A DNA stretch of 46,848 nucleotides from Lachnospiraceae bacterium. Its GTDB lineage: Bacteria; Bacillota; Clostridia; Lachnospirales; Lachnospiraceae. The position numbers and the translations under genes are program-made. Position 1 is the first letter of the stretch. Every line of letters begins with the position of its first letter. Below are positions 40,067 through 46,848 of this stretch, piece after piece. Location of the stretch: positions 1 to 46,848 of the forward strand of contig JAUNIX010000025.1 of the NCBI GenBank assembly GCA_030523275.1. The letters run 5' to 3'. The notes below the pieces were generated by a model. It was not told where the DNA came from. It worked only from the letters and a program-made list of their open reading frames with translations, and made no database searches.

Positions 40067-40080
40067 AATATAAAAGCAGG

Positions 40081-40104
40081 AAAAACGCGCATTGCGCGTT
40101 TTTT
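40081..40104 (+). terminator. Terminator of the envelope operon
   Basis: AAAAACGCGC-ATT-GCGCGTTTTTT, a compact GC stem with A/T flanks that can extend it. It ends the amidase to Yip1 operon. Confidence 0.92.
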
Positions 40105-40157
40105 CGTTTGCATAGTAAACAGCAAGATATAAAAATAATTGCGAGGAAACAAATACA

Positions 40158-40952
40158 ATGAAACAGTTAGAAATTCCAAAGGGAACGAAAGAAATTGTCA
40201 ATTATGAATACAGCGAAATACGTGATTTAGAGCAGGTTATGATTCCCGATACTGTAAAAATGATAGGGAAACATGCGTTTTATAACTGTCGGAATTTAAA
40301 ACAGGTTACTGTCCCGGGAGATTTATTTCAAATAGAAGATGGGGCATTTAAAAATTGCTATGAACTTCGAAATGTCATAATATATACAAACGGAAATAAA
40401 ACTTCCTGTATGAAAAACATTGTTGCCGATTTAAGTCATGAAATTGTATTTGAAATTCATTATCCAGATGGGGTGGCAAAGATACTGATTCCATCGTACA
40501 ACTATGATTATGAAATTGATATTAATTCTCGTGTTTTTCATGAAGTTGTATATGGATCTGGAGATGCATATCAGCGATGTGTTGGAAAACCAGAATTAGA
40601 TTTTGGAGAATATGATTTTTTATTTGCAGTCGCAAAACGAGAAGAACAACAAAAAACATTGTTTGAATTGATAACTTATCGTTTAGAATATCCATATCAG
40701 TTAGGAGAAAAAGAAAAAAATACTTATATCATGTATTTAAAGGCAAATGCAAAGGATTTTATTTTACAAAAAATTGCAGAAAATAATCAAAAAGGGCTTA
40801 GATTGGCAGCAGAGTGTAAGCTGTTTCAAAAAGAAGATATGGAACAATATTTAGAACAAGCCAGTCAAGAAAGAAAGATTGAGTGTGTTGCATTTTTGAT
40901 GGAATATCAAAACCAGCATTTTTCGGAGTCAGAGCCGGAATTTGTATTTTAA
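40158..40952 (+). CDS. Cytosolic leucine-rich-repeat (LRR_5/BspA-like) protein
   Basis: ATG at 40158 follows GCGAGGAAAC. Residues 1-75 hold about three LRR_5 units: IRDLEQVMIPDTVKMIGKHA, FYNCRNLKQVTVPGDLFQIE, GAFKNCYELRNVIIYT. The other 190 residues are helical (TLFELITYRLEYPYQLGEKE; LKANAKDFILQKIAENNQKG) and look like an ankyrin-free helical solenoid. No signal peptide. It lies 24 bases before a VWA gene and a MoxR gene, so it probably acts as an adaptor in that complex. Such LRR_5/VWA/MoxR trios are seen in Lachnospiraceae; role unknown. Confidence 0.75.
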   Translation: MKQLEIPKGTKEIVNYEYSEIRDLEQVMIPDTVKMIGKHAFYNCRNLKQVTVPGDLFQIEDGAFKNCYELRNVIIYTNGNKTSCMKNIVADLSHEIVFEIHYPDGVAKILIPSYNYDYEIDINSRVFHEVVYGSGDAYQRCVGKPELDFGEYDFLFAVAKREEQQKTLFELITYRLEYPYQLGEKEKNTYIMYLKANAKDFILQKIAENNQKGLRLAAECKLFQKEDMEQYLEQASQERKIECVAFLMEYQNQHFSESEPEFVF

Positions 40953-40976
40953 GTTGCATAGAAAGTAGGGGAATAT

Positions 40977-42317
40977 ATGCAGGAATCATTACAATACAAA
41001 TTAAATAAAATATGCCAAAATATATGGAATACATCAAGAACCAAATTACATCTTGCTATGCGTCATCTTGACAATGCAATTTATGCATTTCAATTCATGC
41101 CAAACGAAACGACCGCTTTTTTGGGAACAGATGGAGATTGTATTTTTTATAATAAAAAGTATTTGATAAAAACATATGAAAAAGGTATTATATACATTCA
41201 TCGAGCTTATATCCATATGATTTTGCATTGTCTGTTTGGACATCCATTTCATCGAAATGGTAGATTGATCGATTATTGGAATTTAGCCTGTGATATTGTT
41301 GTAGAATCGATTTTAGATCAGTGGAATAAAGAAGTGATCCATCTTCCGGTCAGTAGTCAGCGGACAAGGATTTATGACGGTATTAAGGCACAGACAAAGG
41401 TATTATCTGCAGAAAAAGTGTACGAGGCACTTTTATATACCAGGATGACGGAACAGGAGTTTAAACAACTTCAGGCCGAATTTGAGGTCGATGATCATTC
41501 ATTTTGGCGAGAAGAGAACAGACAGCCAAATCAACCTCCATTACAGCAAAGACAGAAGAAATGGGAAGATATAAGTAATAAAGTACAGATGGCATTGCAG
41601 CAGTTTTCTGATGAAGCCGGACAAGATGGTGATTTAACAACAGAAACATTAAGACTTGAAAATCGGAAACGCTATCAATATTCGGATTTTCTTCGTAAAT
41701 TTTCTGTATTACGAGAGGAAGCAGCGATTGATCTTGATAGTTTTGATTATAACTATTATACGTATGGTCTTACGATGTATGGAAATATGCCATTTATTGA
41801 ACCGCAAGAATGGAGAGAAACACAGAAAATTCGTGATTTTGTGATTGCCATAGATACATCTATGTCTTGTTCAGGAGAGTTAATTCATAATTTTTTGGAG
41901 GAAACCTATAGTATTTTGACGGAGACAGACCAATATTTTTCGAAAGTAAATATTCATATTTTACAATGTGATGATCAAATTCGAGATGATACTTTGATTA
42001 CAAATCCAGAACAAATGGAACAGTATCAGCAAGAATTTGAGGTAAAAGGTTATGGTGGTACTGACTTTCGACCAGTATTTGCACATGTAGAACAATTAAA
42101 AAAAGAGAAAAAACTGCAGGATTTAAAAGGTTTGATTTATTTTACGGACGGGAATGGGACATTTCCAGAAAAATGCCCAGATTACGATACGGCATTTGTT
42201 TTTATGCAGGAGGATTATCATGATGTTAAAGTTCCGTCATGGGCGATTAAATTGTTTTTAGAGCCATATGATTTGGCAAAGCATCAGAGAATTGACATAA
42301 ATGGAGGACTACAATGA
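40977..42317 (+). CDS. VWA-domain metallopeptidase-like protein (DUF2201 type)
   Basis: ATG at 40977 behind a weak GGGGAA. Residues 1-120 resemble the N-terminal part of DUF2201, with IHMILHCLFGHPFHRNG offering His residues for a metal site and WNLACDIVVE after it. Residues 285-440 are a VWA domain: FVIAIDTSMSCSGELI (MIDAS DxSxS near 291-295), GYGGTDFRPVFAHVE (Thr-Asp) and LIYFTDGNGTFPEK. VWA proteins of this kind work with MoxR ATPases as chaperone or metal-insertion partners. It overlaps the MoxR gene by four bases. Confidence 0.82.
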   Translation: MQESLQYKLNKICQNIWNTSRTKLHLAMRHLDNAIYAFQFMPNETTAFLGTDGDCIFYNKKYLIKTYEKGIIYIHRAYIHMILHCLFGHPFHRNGRLIDYWNLACDIVVESILDQWNKEVIHLPVSSQRTRIYDGIKAQTKVLSAEKVYEALLYTRMTEQEFKQLQAEFEVDDHSFWREENRQPNQPPLQQRQKKWEDISNKVQMALQQFSDEAGQDGDLTTETLRLENRKRYQYSDFLRKFSVLREEAAIDLDSFDYNYYTYGLTMYGNMPFIEPQEWRETQKIRDFVIAIDTSMSCSGELIHNFLEETYSILTETDQYFSKVNIHILQCDDQIRDDTLITNPEQMEQYQQEFEVKGYGGTDFRPVFAHVEQLKKEKKLQDLKGLIYFTDGNGTFPEKCPDYDTAFVFMQEDYHDVKVPSWAIKLFLEPYDLAKHQRIDINGGLQ

Positions 42318-43792
42318 ATATAAAACAGGCAAAAGAAGAACTAAAACATACCATTGAAGCATACATGCAAAAGGATGCATATGGTAATTACCGTATGCCA
42401 ACTGTAAGACAAAGACCGGTACTTTTAATGGGACCTCCGGGAATTGGAAAAACGGCGATTATGGAACAAATTGCAAATGAATGTGAGATTGGCTTGGTAT
42501 CTTATACGATTACACACCATACGAGACAGAGTGCGATTGGACTGCCTTTTATTGAAAAAAAGGAATATGGCGGTAGAGAATATTCGATTACGGAGTATAC
42601 AATGAGCGAGATCATCGCTTCCGTTTATGACCGTATGGAGTTGACTGGTTGTAAAGAAGGAATCCTTTTTATTGATGAGATTAACTGTGTTTCTGAAACT
42701 CTGGCACCGACAATGTTGCAATTTTTACAGGGGAAAACCTTTGGGAATCACAAAGTACCAGAAGGATGGATCATTGTGGCAGCGGGAAATCCGCCAGAAT
42801 ATAATAAATCTGTACGTGATTTTGACATTGTAACACTTGACCGAGTGAAAAAAATTGATGTAGAAGAGGATTTTTCAATTTGGAAAGAATATGCCTATGA
42901 GAAAAATTTGCATTCTGCCATTCTTTCTTATTTAGAAGTAAAAAAAGAAGATTTTTACTGTATTGAGACAACGATTGATGGCAAAGAATTTGTGACCGCT
43001 CGTGGCTGGGAAGACTTATCACAAATGATGTATTTGTATGAAGAATTAGGCTATGAAGTGACAGAAGATGTTGTGATCCAATATGTACAGCATAAACGAA
43101 TTGCCAAAGATTTTGCAAATTATCTAGATTTATATTATAAATACCAAGATCGCTATCAGATTGAAGAAATTCTCGATGGAAAAATGAAAAAATCTCAGGT
43201 ACAAACATTATCAAAAGCAGAATTTGATGAGAAAATTAGTATGATCAGCTTATTGATCACAAAAATTGCATCAGAAATAAAAGAGGCTCTTGATCAGGAT
43301 GTGTTCACGACAGAATTGTTTGCTCGTTTAAAAGAAGTACAGACAGAAAATAGTGTTGAAATCGTCCTGAAACGTCAAAAATCAAAATTGGAGCAAATGA
43401 AAGAAATGGAATTACTGGATAGTAAGCAGGAAGGGCTGATGAATCATATTTGTAGTCAGCTTGAACAATATCTTCCTGTTATGGAGCAAAAAGGATTTGA
43501 TGGTATTAAAGAGGAATTTGCCAATCAGGTTAATTTGAGAAAATCGATGATCGACACGGCGGGTAAAAAGCTGGAGTATGCATTTGCTTTCTTGGAGGAG
43601 GCGTTTGGTGAAGGACAGGAACTGATTTGGTTTGTGACGGAACTAACAGCAAATTACCATACCGCAAAATATATCAGTCGTTTTGGATGTGAAAAATATT
43701 TTTATTATAATAAAGAATTGTTATTAGTAGAAAAAGATTTAGAAATTCAAAAAGAAATTGATGAAGTAAAGGATTTATTGGAATATATGTAG
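42314..43792 (+). CDS. MoxR-family AAA+ ATPase
   Basis: ATG at 42314 overlaps the VWA stop. Residues about 36-46 are Walker A (LLMGPPGIGKTAI), 115-123 Walker B (GILFIDEINCV), followed by sensor 1 in WIIVAAGNPPEYN and an arginine-rich TLDRVKKIDVEEDF. The C-terminal 230 residues are a helical extension (KIASEIKEALDQDVFTTELF; QLEQYLPVMEQKGFDGIKEE) longer than in minimal MoxR proteins. It probably remodels a target selected by the VWA and LRR partners. Cytosolic, chromosomal. Confidence 0.88.
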   Translation: MNIKQAKEELKHTIEAYMQKDAYGNYRMPTVRQRPVLLMGPPGIGKTAIMEQIANECEIGLVSYTITHHTRQSAIGLPFIEKKEYGGREYSITEYTMSEIIASVYDRMELTGCKEGILFIDEINCVSETLAPTMLQFLQGKTFGNHKVPEGWIIVAAGNPPEYNKSVRDFDIVTLDRVKKIDVEEDFSIWKEYAYEKNLHSAILSYLEVKKEDFYCIETTIDGKEFVTARGWEDLSQMMYLYEELGYEVTEDVVIQYVQHKRIAKDFANYLDLYYKYQDRYQIEEILDGKMKKSQVQTLSKAEFDEKISMISLLITKIASEIKEALDQDVFTTELFARLKEVQTENSVEIVLKRQKSKLEQMKEMELLDSKQEGLMNHICSQLEQYLPVMEQKGFDGIKEEFANQVNLRKSMIDTAGKKLEYAFAFLEEAFGEGQELIWFVTELTANYHTAKYISRFGCEKYFYYNKELLLVEKDLEIQKEIDEVKDLLEYM

Positions 43793-43799
43793 ATATGAA

Positions 43800-43881
43800 A
43801 AGAGGCGCAGTTAAACCGAACACAAAAGTTAGATTTATAAATCTAACAATTGGAGATGAGGTCAGCTGTGCCTCTTTTTTT
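43800..43881. terminator. Bidirectional nested terminator
   Basis: AGAGGCGCAG near 43800 pairs with CTGTGCCTCT before a run of T (to 43881). Inside it, GTTAGATTT pairs with AAATCTAAC. The flanking A/T runs let it end both the MoxR operon and the convergent PHP gene. Confidence 0.8.
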
Positions 43882-43909
43882 CGTACCAATATTTTAATGA
43901 TTTTAATGA

Positions 43910-44728
43910 TTATTTTAATGGGATGGCATAAGGTTTTCGGTCACGGAAAATTGTGTAATGATCAAATCCTGCATGCAATAAAATATCAGGGAGTGTTTGA
44001 AAACCGAAAGCCATATCCTCTGGTTTGTGTGCATCTGAACCAATGGTAAGAATTTCTCCACCAAGTTCATGATAACGACACAGAATGTCAAAATGTGGAT
44101 TTGGATGTCCGAGTCCCTGTCGTAAACCCGCAGTATTTACCTCAATCCCTTTATCTTTTTTAATTACAGTTTTTAATATTTCATCGATAATTTCCTGATA
44201 ATCTTTCAATTGAAAAAAAGCATTTTTTTCTGGACAATAACGAATCGCATAATCCAAATGTCCATAAACTTGATAATCTAAATTTCTATAGTTCTGAATA
44301 TTTTCTAAAATGGATTCAAAATAGCGCTGCATTCCTTTTCTAGAACCATATTTCTGAAAAAATTCCGGTTCATAAGGATCGATACCATCGACTAGATGAG
44401 AGGAACCAATCATAAAATCAAAGGCATAAGAGTCAGCAACTTTTTGATAACGTGCTTCTAAATGTGGTTGTAATCCGAGTTCAATTCCAAATAATAATTC
44501 AATTTGATCGATATAATTTGTTTTCAGGCGCAATAATTCTGTTTGGTAAGCGTCAAAATCTAATAAAAAATCCAAACCTTCTTCGTTGTCTGGATAATCA
44601 TAGTCTAAATGTTCCGTAATACATATACTTGTTAAACCAAGTTGAATTCCTGATAATACCATAGATTCTAGCGGTGCTTTAGAATCACTGGAAAAGGATG
44701 AATGTAAATGACAGTCTGTTTTTATCAT
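43910..44728 (-). CDS. hisK: PHP-family histidinol-phosphatase
   Basis: Minus strand; ATG at 44728 follows GGAGG, preferred to the upstream in-frame start at 44761. The 272-residue product has the PHP motifs: TDCHLHSSFSSDS (HxH near 6-8), ITEHLDYDYPD, FGIELGLQPHLEA, IGSSHLVDG, YGHLDYAIRYCP and ILTIGSDAHKPEDM. Length and pattern fit HisJ/HisK-type histidinol-phosphatases of Firmicutes, which release phosphate from histidinol-phosphate in histidine synthesis. No other his genes are nearby, so another sugar phosphate substrate is possible. Gene symbol is tentative. Confidence 0.85.
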   Translation of the reverse strand: MIKTDCHLHSSFSSDSKAPLESMVLSGIQLGLTSICITEHLDYDYPDNEEGLDFLLDFDAYQTELLRLKTNYIDQIELLFGIELGLQPHLEARYQKVADSYAFDFMIGSSHLVDGIDPYEPEFFQKYGSRKGMQRYFESILENIQNYRNLDYQVYGHLDYAIRYCPEKNAFFQLKDYQEIIDEILKTVIKKDKGIEVNTAGLRQGLGHPNPHFDILCRYHELGGEILTIGSDAHKPEDMAFGFQTLPDILLHAGFDHYTIFRDRKPYAIPLK

Positions 44729-44965
44729 AAAGAGTGCCTCCTTAAATTTAAAATAAAGCATATTTTGCGTTGATTTGCAGAAAATAATGGATAGATTATC
44801 TGAAAATAAACGAGATAATTCTTTTATATATTATATCGGTCAAAATAGATTTCGTAAAGAAAATTCACTTGGTGTAAACGTAAACTTTACCTGAAATTAA
44901 CATTGCGCAAAACATAACATGTTAAAATTTACAAAAGACAGAAAACAACGAAAGGAAGAAAGAAT

Positions 44966-46639
44966 ATGCAGCATATTGGTAATTTATTTGCTTTTATTGG
45001 CGGACTTGGAATGTTTTTGTATGGTATGAATACGATGGCGGAAGGTTTACAGAAATCTGCCGGAAATAAGATGAAGCAGTTGCTTGGATATTTAACAAAT
45101 AATCGATTGCTTGGAGTTTTAGTCGGGGCATTGGTAACTGCGATTATCCAGAGTTCATCTGCGACTACAGTTATGGTTGTTGGTTTTGTAAATGCGCAGA
45201 TTATCAACCTGACCCAGGCAGCAGGGGTCATTATGGGTGCTAATATCGGGACAACGATTACAGCATGGCTTGTATCAGCCAGTGAGTGGAGCGCTTTTTT
45301 GAAGCCAGAATTTATTGCACCACTCATTCTTGGTGTGGGTTCGTTTGTACTGATGTTTACAAAAAAGGAAAAGTATCGTCAGTTTAGTCAAATTGCGGTT
45401 GGTTTTGGTATTTTATTTATTGGTTTAAGTTTTATGTCTGATTCGATTAGTATGTATCGTGAGAGTGCAGTATTCACAAAAGCATTTGCGATGCTTGGAG
45501 GAAATCCGATCTTAGGAATTCTTACCGGAGCTGTTGTAACCGCAATTATTCAGAGCTCATCTGCATCTGTGGGAATCTTACAAACTTTGGCAATGAATGG
45601 AATTGTAAATTGGCGTTCTGCGATTTTTATTACACTTGGTCAAAATATTGGAACTTGTGTGACAGCACTTTTATCAAGCGTTGGAGCGAATAAGACCGCA
45701 AAACGAGCAGCTGTAATTCATTTACTGTTTAACGTGATGGGAGCAATTTTATTTGGTATTTTAATGTTTATTATTTTCACATTGAATCCTAGCTTTGCAT
45801 CATCATCTATTAATAGCACAGAAATATCTATCTTCCATACTGTTTTTAATATATCAAATACAATTTTATTATTTCCTTTTGCTAACTTATTGGTTGCTTT
45901 ATCAGGGAAAATTGTGCGGGAAAACGGTAGTGAGGAAGAGGAAGAATTAGATGATGAGGAGCTTATGATGCGACATCTTGACCCTCGTATTATGGAGACT
46001 CCTACGTTTGCAGTCAACAGTGGAATTGAAGAAATTGTCCATATGGGAGAAGTAACGCTTAAAAATTATGATCGGGTTTGCCAAGAATTGTTAAAGGATA
46101 AACCAAGTAAAAAACGTTTAGAGCGCGTGGAGACAATAGAAAATTATATTAATGATATGGAAACCATGTTGTCGGGATATTTTGTGCAGGTGTTGACACT
46201 TGCTATTACGGAACAACAGCGTCTGGAAATCAATAATTTGCACTTTATTATTAGCGATATTGAACGAATTGGCGATTATGTGAAAAATATTGCTGATCTT
46301 ATTGAGCGGAATGCTGGTATTGGCGGTGAATTTTCCGATAATGCGAATCATGATTTTGAACATTTGATCCAACAGGTGCGTAAAACAATAGAACTTGCCA
46401 TATGGGCGATAACGGATGATAATATGGAGATGGCAGATAAAGCCATTGCTTCAGAAGAAAAAGTAGACCGTATGGAACAAGAAGTTCGTGAAAAACATAT
46501 CAATCGTTTGACACGGGAGTCGTGCCGCGTGGAGAGTGGCGTAATTTTCCTTGATATTGTCAATTGTTTGGAAAAAATATCCGATCATGCTGATAATATT
46601 GCAAAATGTGTAAAAAATGAACAAACACTTCATAAATAA
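44966..46639 (+). CDS. Na/Pi cotransporter family protein with PhoU-like end
   Basis: ATG at 44966 follows AAAGGAAG. Residues 1-310 have eight or more membrane segments and two inverted repeats with the family signature (AIIQSSSATTVMVVGF near 60 and AIIQSSSASVGILQTL near 194, each followed by GANIGTT or GQNIGTC). Residues 345-557 are a cytosolic PhoU-like helical domain (IEEIVHMGEVTLKNYDRVCQ; LHFIISDIERIGDYVKNIAD; CLEKISDHADNIAKC). Imports phosphate with sodium, or exports it, depending on member. Intact and monocistronic by position. Confidence 0.93.
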   Translation: MQHIGNLFAFIGGLGMFLYGMNTMAEGLQKSAGNKMKQLLGYLTNNRLLGVLVGALVTAIIQSSSATTVMVVGFVNAQIINLTQAAGVIMGANIGTTITAWLVSASEWSAFLKPEFIAPLILGVGSFVLMFTKKEKYRQFSQIAVGFGILFIGLSFMSDSISMYRESAVFTKAFAMLGGNPILGILTGAVVTAIIQSSSASVGILQTLAMNGIVNWRSAIFITLGQNIGTCVTALLSSVGANKTAKRAAVIHLLFNVMGAILFGILMFIIFTLNPSFASSSINSTEISIFHTVFNISNTILLFPFANLLVALSGKIVRENGSEEEEELDDEELMMRHLDPRIMETPTFAVNSGIEEIVHMGEVTLKNYDRVCQELLKDKPSKKRLERVETIENYINDMETMLSGYFVQVLTLAITEQQRLEINNLHFIISDIERIGDYVKNIADLIERNAGIGGEFSDNANHDFEHLIQQVRKTIELAIWAITDDNMEMADKAIASEEKVDRMEQEVREKHINRLTRESCRVESGVIFLDIVNCLEKISDHADNIAKCVKNEQTLHK

Positions 46640-46718
46640 AATTAAGCTATTTTCACAAAAAGATAACACTATCTTGCATATTGAATATTGTATACATGGC
46701 AATATTTTCAAAAGGTAC

Positions 46719-46747
46719 TTGAATTTTTTATCAGAATTGGGTAAAAT
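46719..46747 (+). promoter_or_regulatory. Promoter of the GAPDH gene
   Basis: TTGAAT (46719-46724), a 17-base spacer and TAAAAT (46742-46747), about 70 bases before the gap start. The transcript would begin just before the palindrome at 46759. Confidence 0.65.
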
Positions 46748-46758
46748 AAATATAAAGT

Positions 46759-46776
46759 TTGACATAACAATGTCAA
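46759..46776 (+). promoter_or_regulatory. Palindromic operator in the gap leader
   Basis: TTGACAT-AACA-ATGTCAA, a perfect 7+4+7 inverted repeat directly after the promoter. The geometry equals that of Rex boxes (TTGTTAA-n4-TTAACAA) but the bases differ. A sugar-phosphate regulator of the CggR kind is another option (GAC/GTC core). Which protein binds is unknown. Confidence 0.6.
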
Positions 46777-46815
46777 GAAAAAATCTTTATAAGAAAGACT
46801 TAGGAGGAATTATAA

Positions 46816-46848
46816 GATGGCAGTAAAAGTAGCAATCAATGGATTTGG
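46816..46848 (+). CDS. gap: Glyceraldehyde-3-phosphate dehydrogenase, first 11 codons
   Basis: ATG at 46816 follows TTAGGAGGAA. The peptide MAVKVAINGFG is the hallmark N-terminus of GAPDH, the start of the NAD-binding GFGRIGR loop. It is cut by the window end. Glycolytic enzyme; strong ribosome site and own regulated promoter fit high expression. Confidence 0.9.

Noticed and set aside
43795..44049. 84-codon plus-strand frame after the MoxR gene
   Set aside because: Consists of the bidirectional terminator and the reverse of the PHP gene end; no coding character.

Overview
The window looks like a low-GC Firmicute of the Lachnospiraceae type (gut Clostridia). Evidence is the AT-rich code with AGGAGG ribosome sites, a monomeric [FeFe] hydrogenase, a LysM/GH18 spore-type hydrolase, zinc-ribbon/YARHG envelope proteins and BspA-like leucine-rich repeats. 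No 16S or other taxonomic marker is present, so the family is inferred.

Positions 1 to about 33,550 are most of a siphovirus-type prophage, entered part-way through. The integrase, repressor and replication genes lie outside the left edge. Gene order: small pre-late genes and a RinA/ArpU-like late regulator (206-1115); a cargo pair, a dGTPase-like HD hydrolase and an ATP-grasp-like partner (1285-3210); a tRNA-Ile(CAT) (3374-3447); tiny membrane and ribbon-helix-helix-like genes; terminase, portal and MuF head protein (4070-8719); a polymorphic-toxin cluster with putative immunity genes and an orphan zincin toxin domain (7175-9844); YjcQ; a tandem-domain Tad2/DUF2829 protein; a Prp protease with scaffold, capsid and tail substrates carrying its LQLFA cleavage motif (10854-14952); head-tail connectors; tail genes with a predicted -1 frameshift, a 1484-aa tape measure, Dit and a 1676-aa tail fibre/lysin with an S74 chaperone (15676-27601); and a lysis module with XhlA-like protein, holin and GH25 endolysin (28340-29785).

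The right arm (29,800-33,550) is an accessory zone. It holds a promoter-driven three-repeat mini-CRISPR array without cas genes, a secreted C-type lectin, and a compact three-gene operon: GHKL-ATPase/STAS protein, DUF4325-like STAS protein, and membrane-anchored protein. This operon is the best candidate for an undescribed defence or signalling system. It ends at a strong terminator abutting a LysM-GH18 gene that has lost its 3' part, which I take as the prophage right attachment site.

From about 33,550 rightwards the genes look chromosomal: truncated GH18, [FeFe] hydrogenase, an envelope operon (lipoprotein amidase, YARHG, two zinc-ribbon membrane proteins), an LRR/VWA/MoxR operon, a PHP phosphatase, a Na/Pi cotransporter and the first codons of GAPDH behind a palindromic operator.

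The phage appears to carry weapons against competitors (mini-array, toxin cassettes, dGTPase pair, GHKL/STAS operon) and a counter-defence (Tad2-like sponge), placed as cargo between conserved structural modules and often marked off by intrinsic terminators. All functional calls are from sequence reading only.
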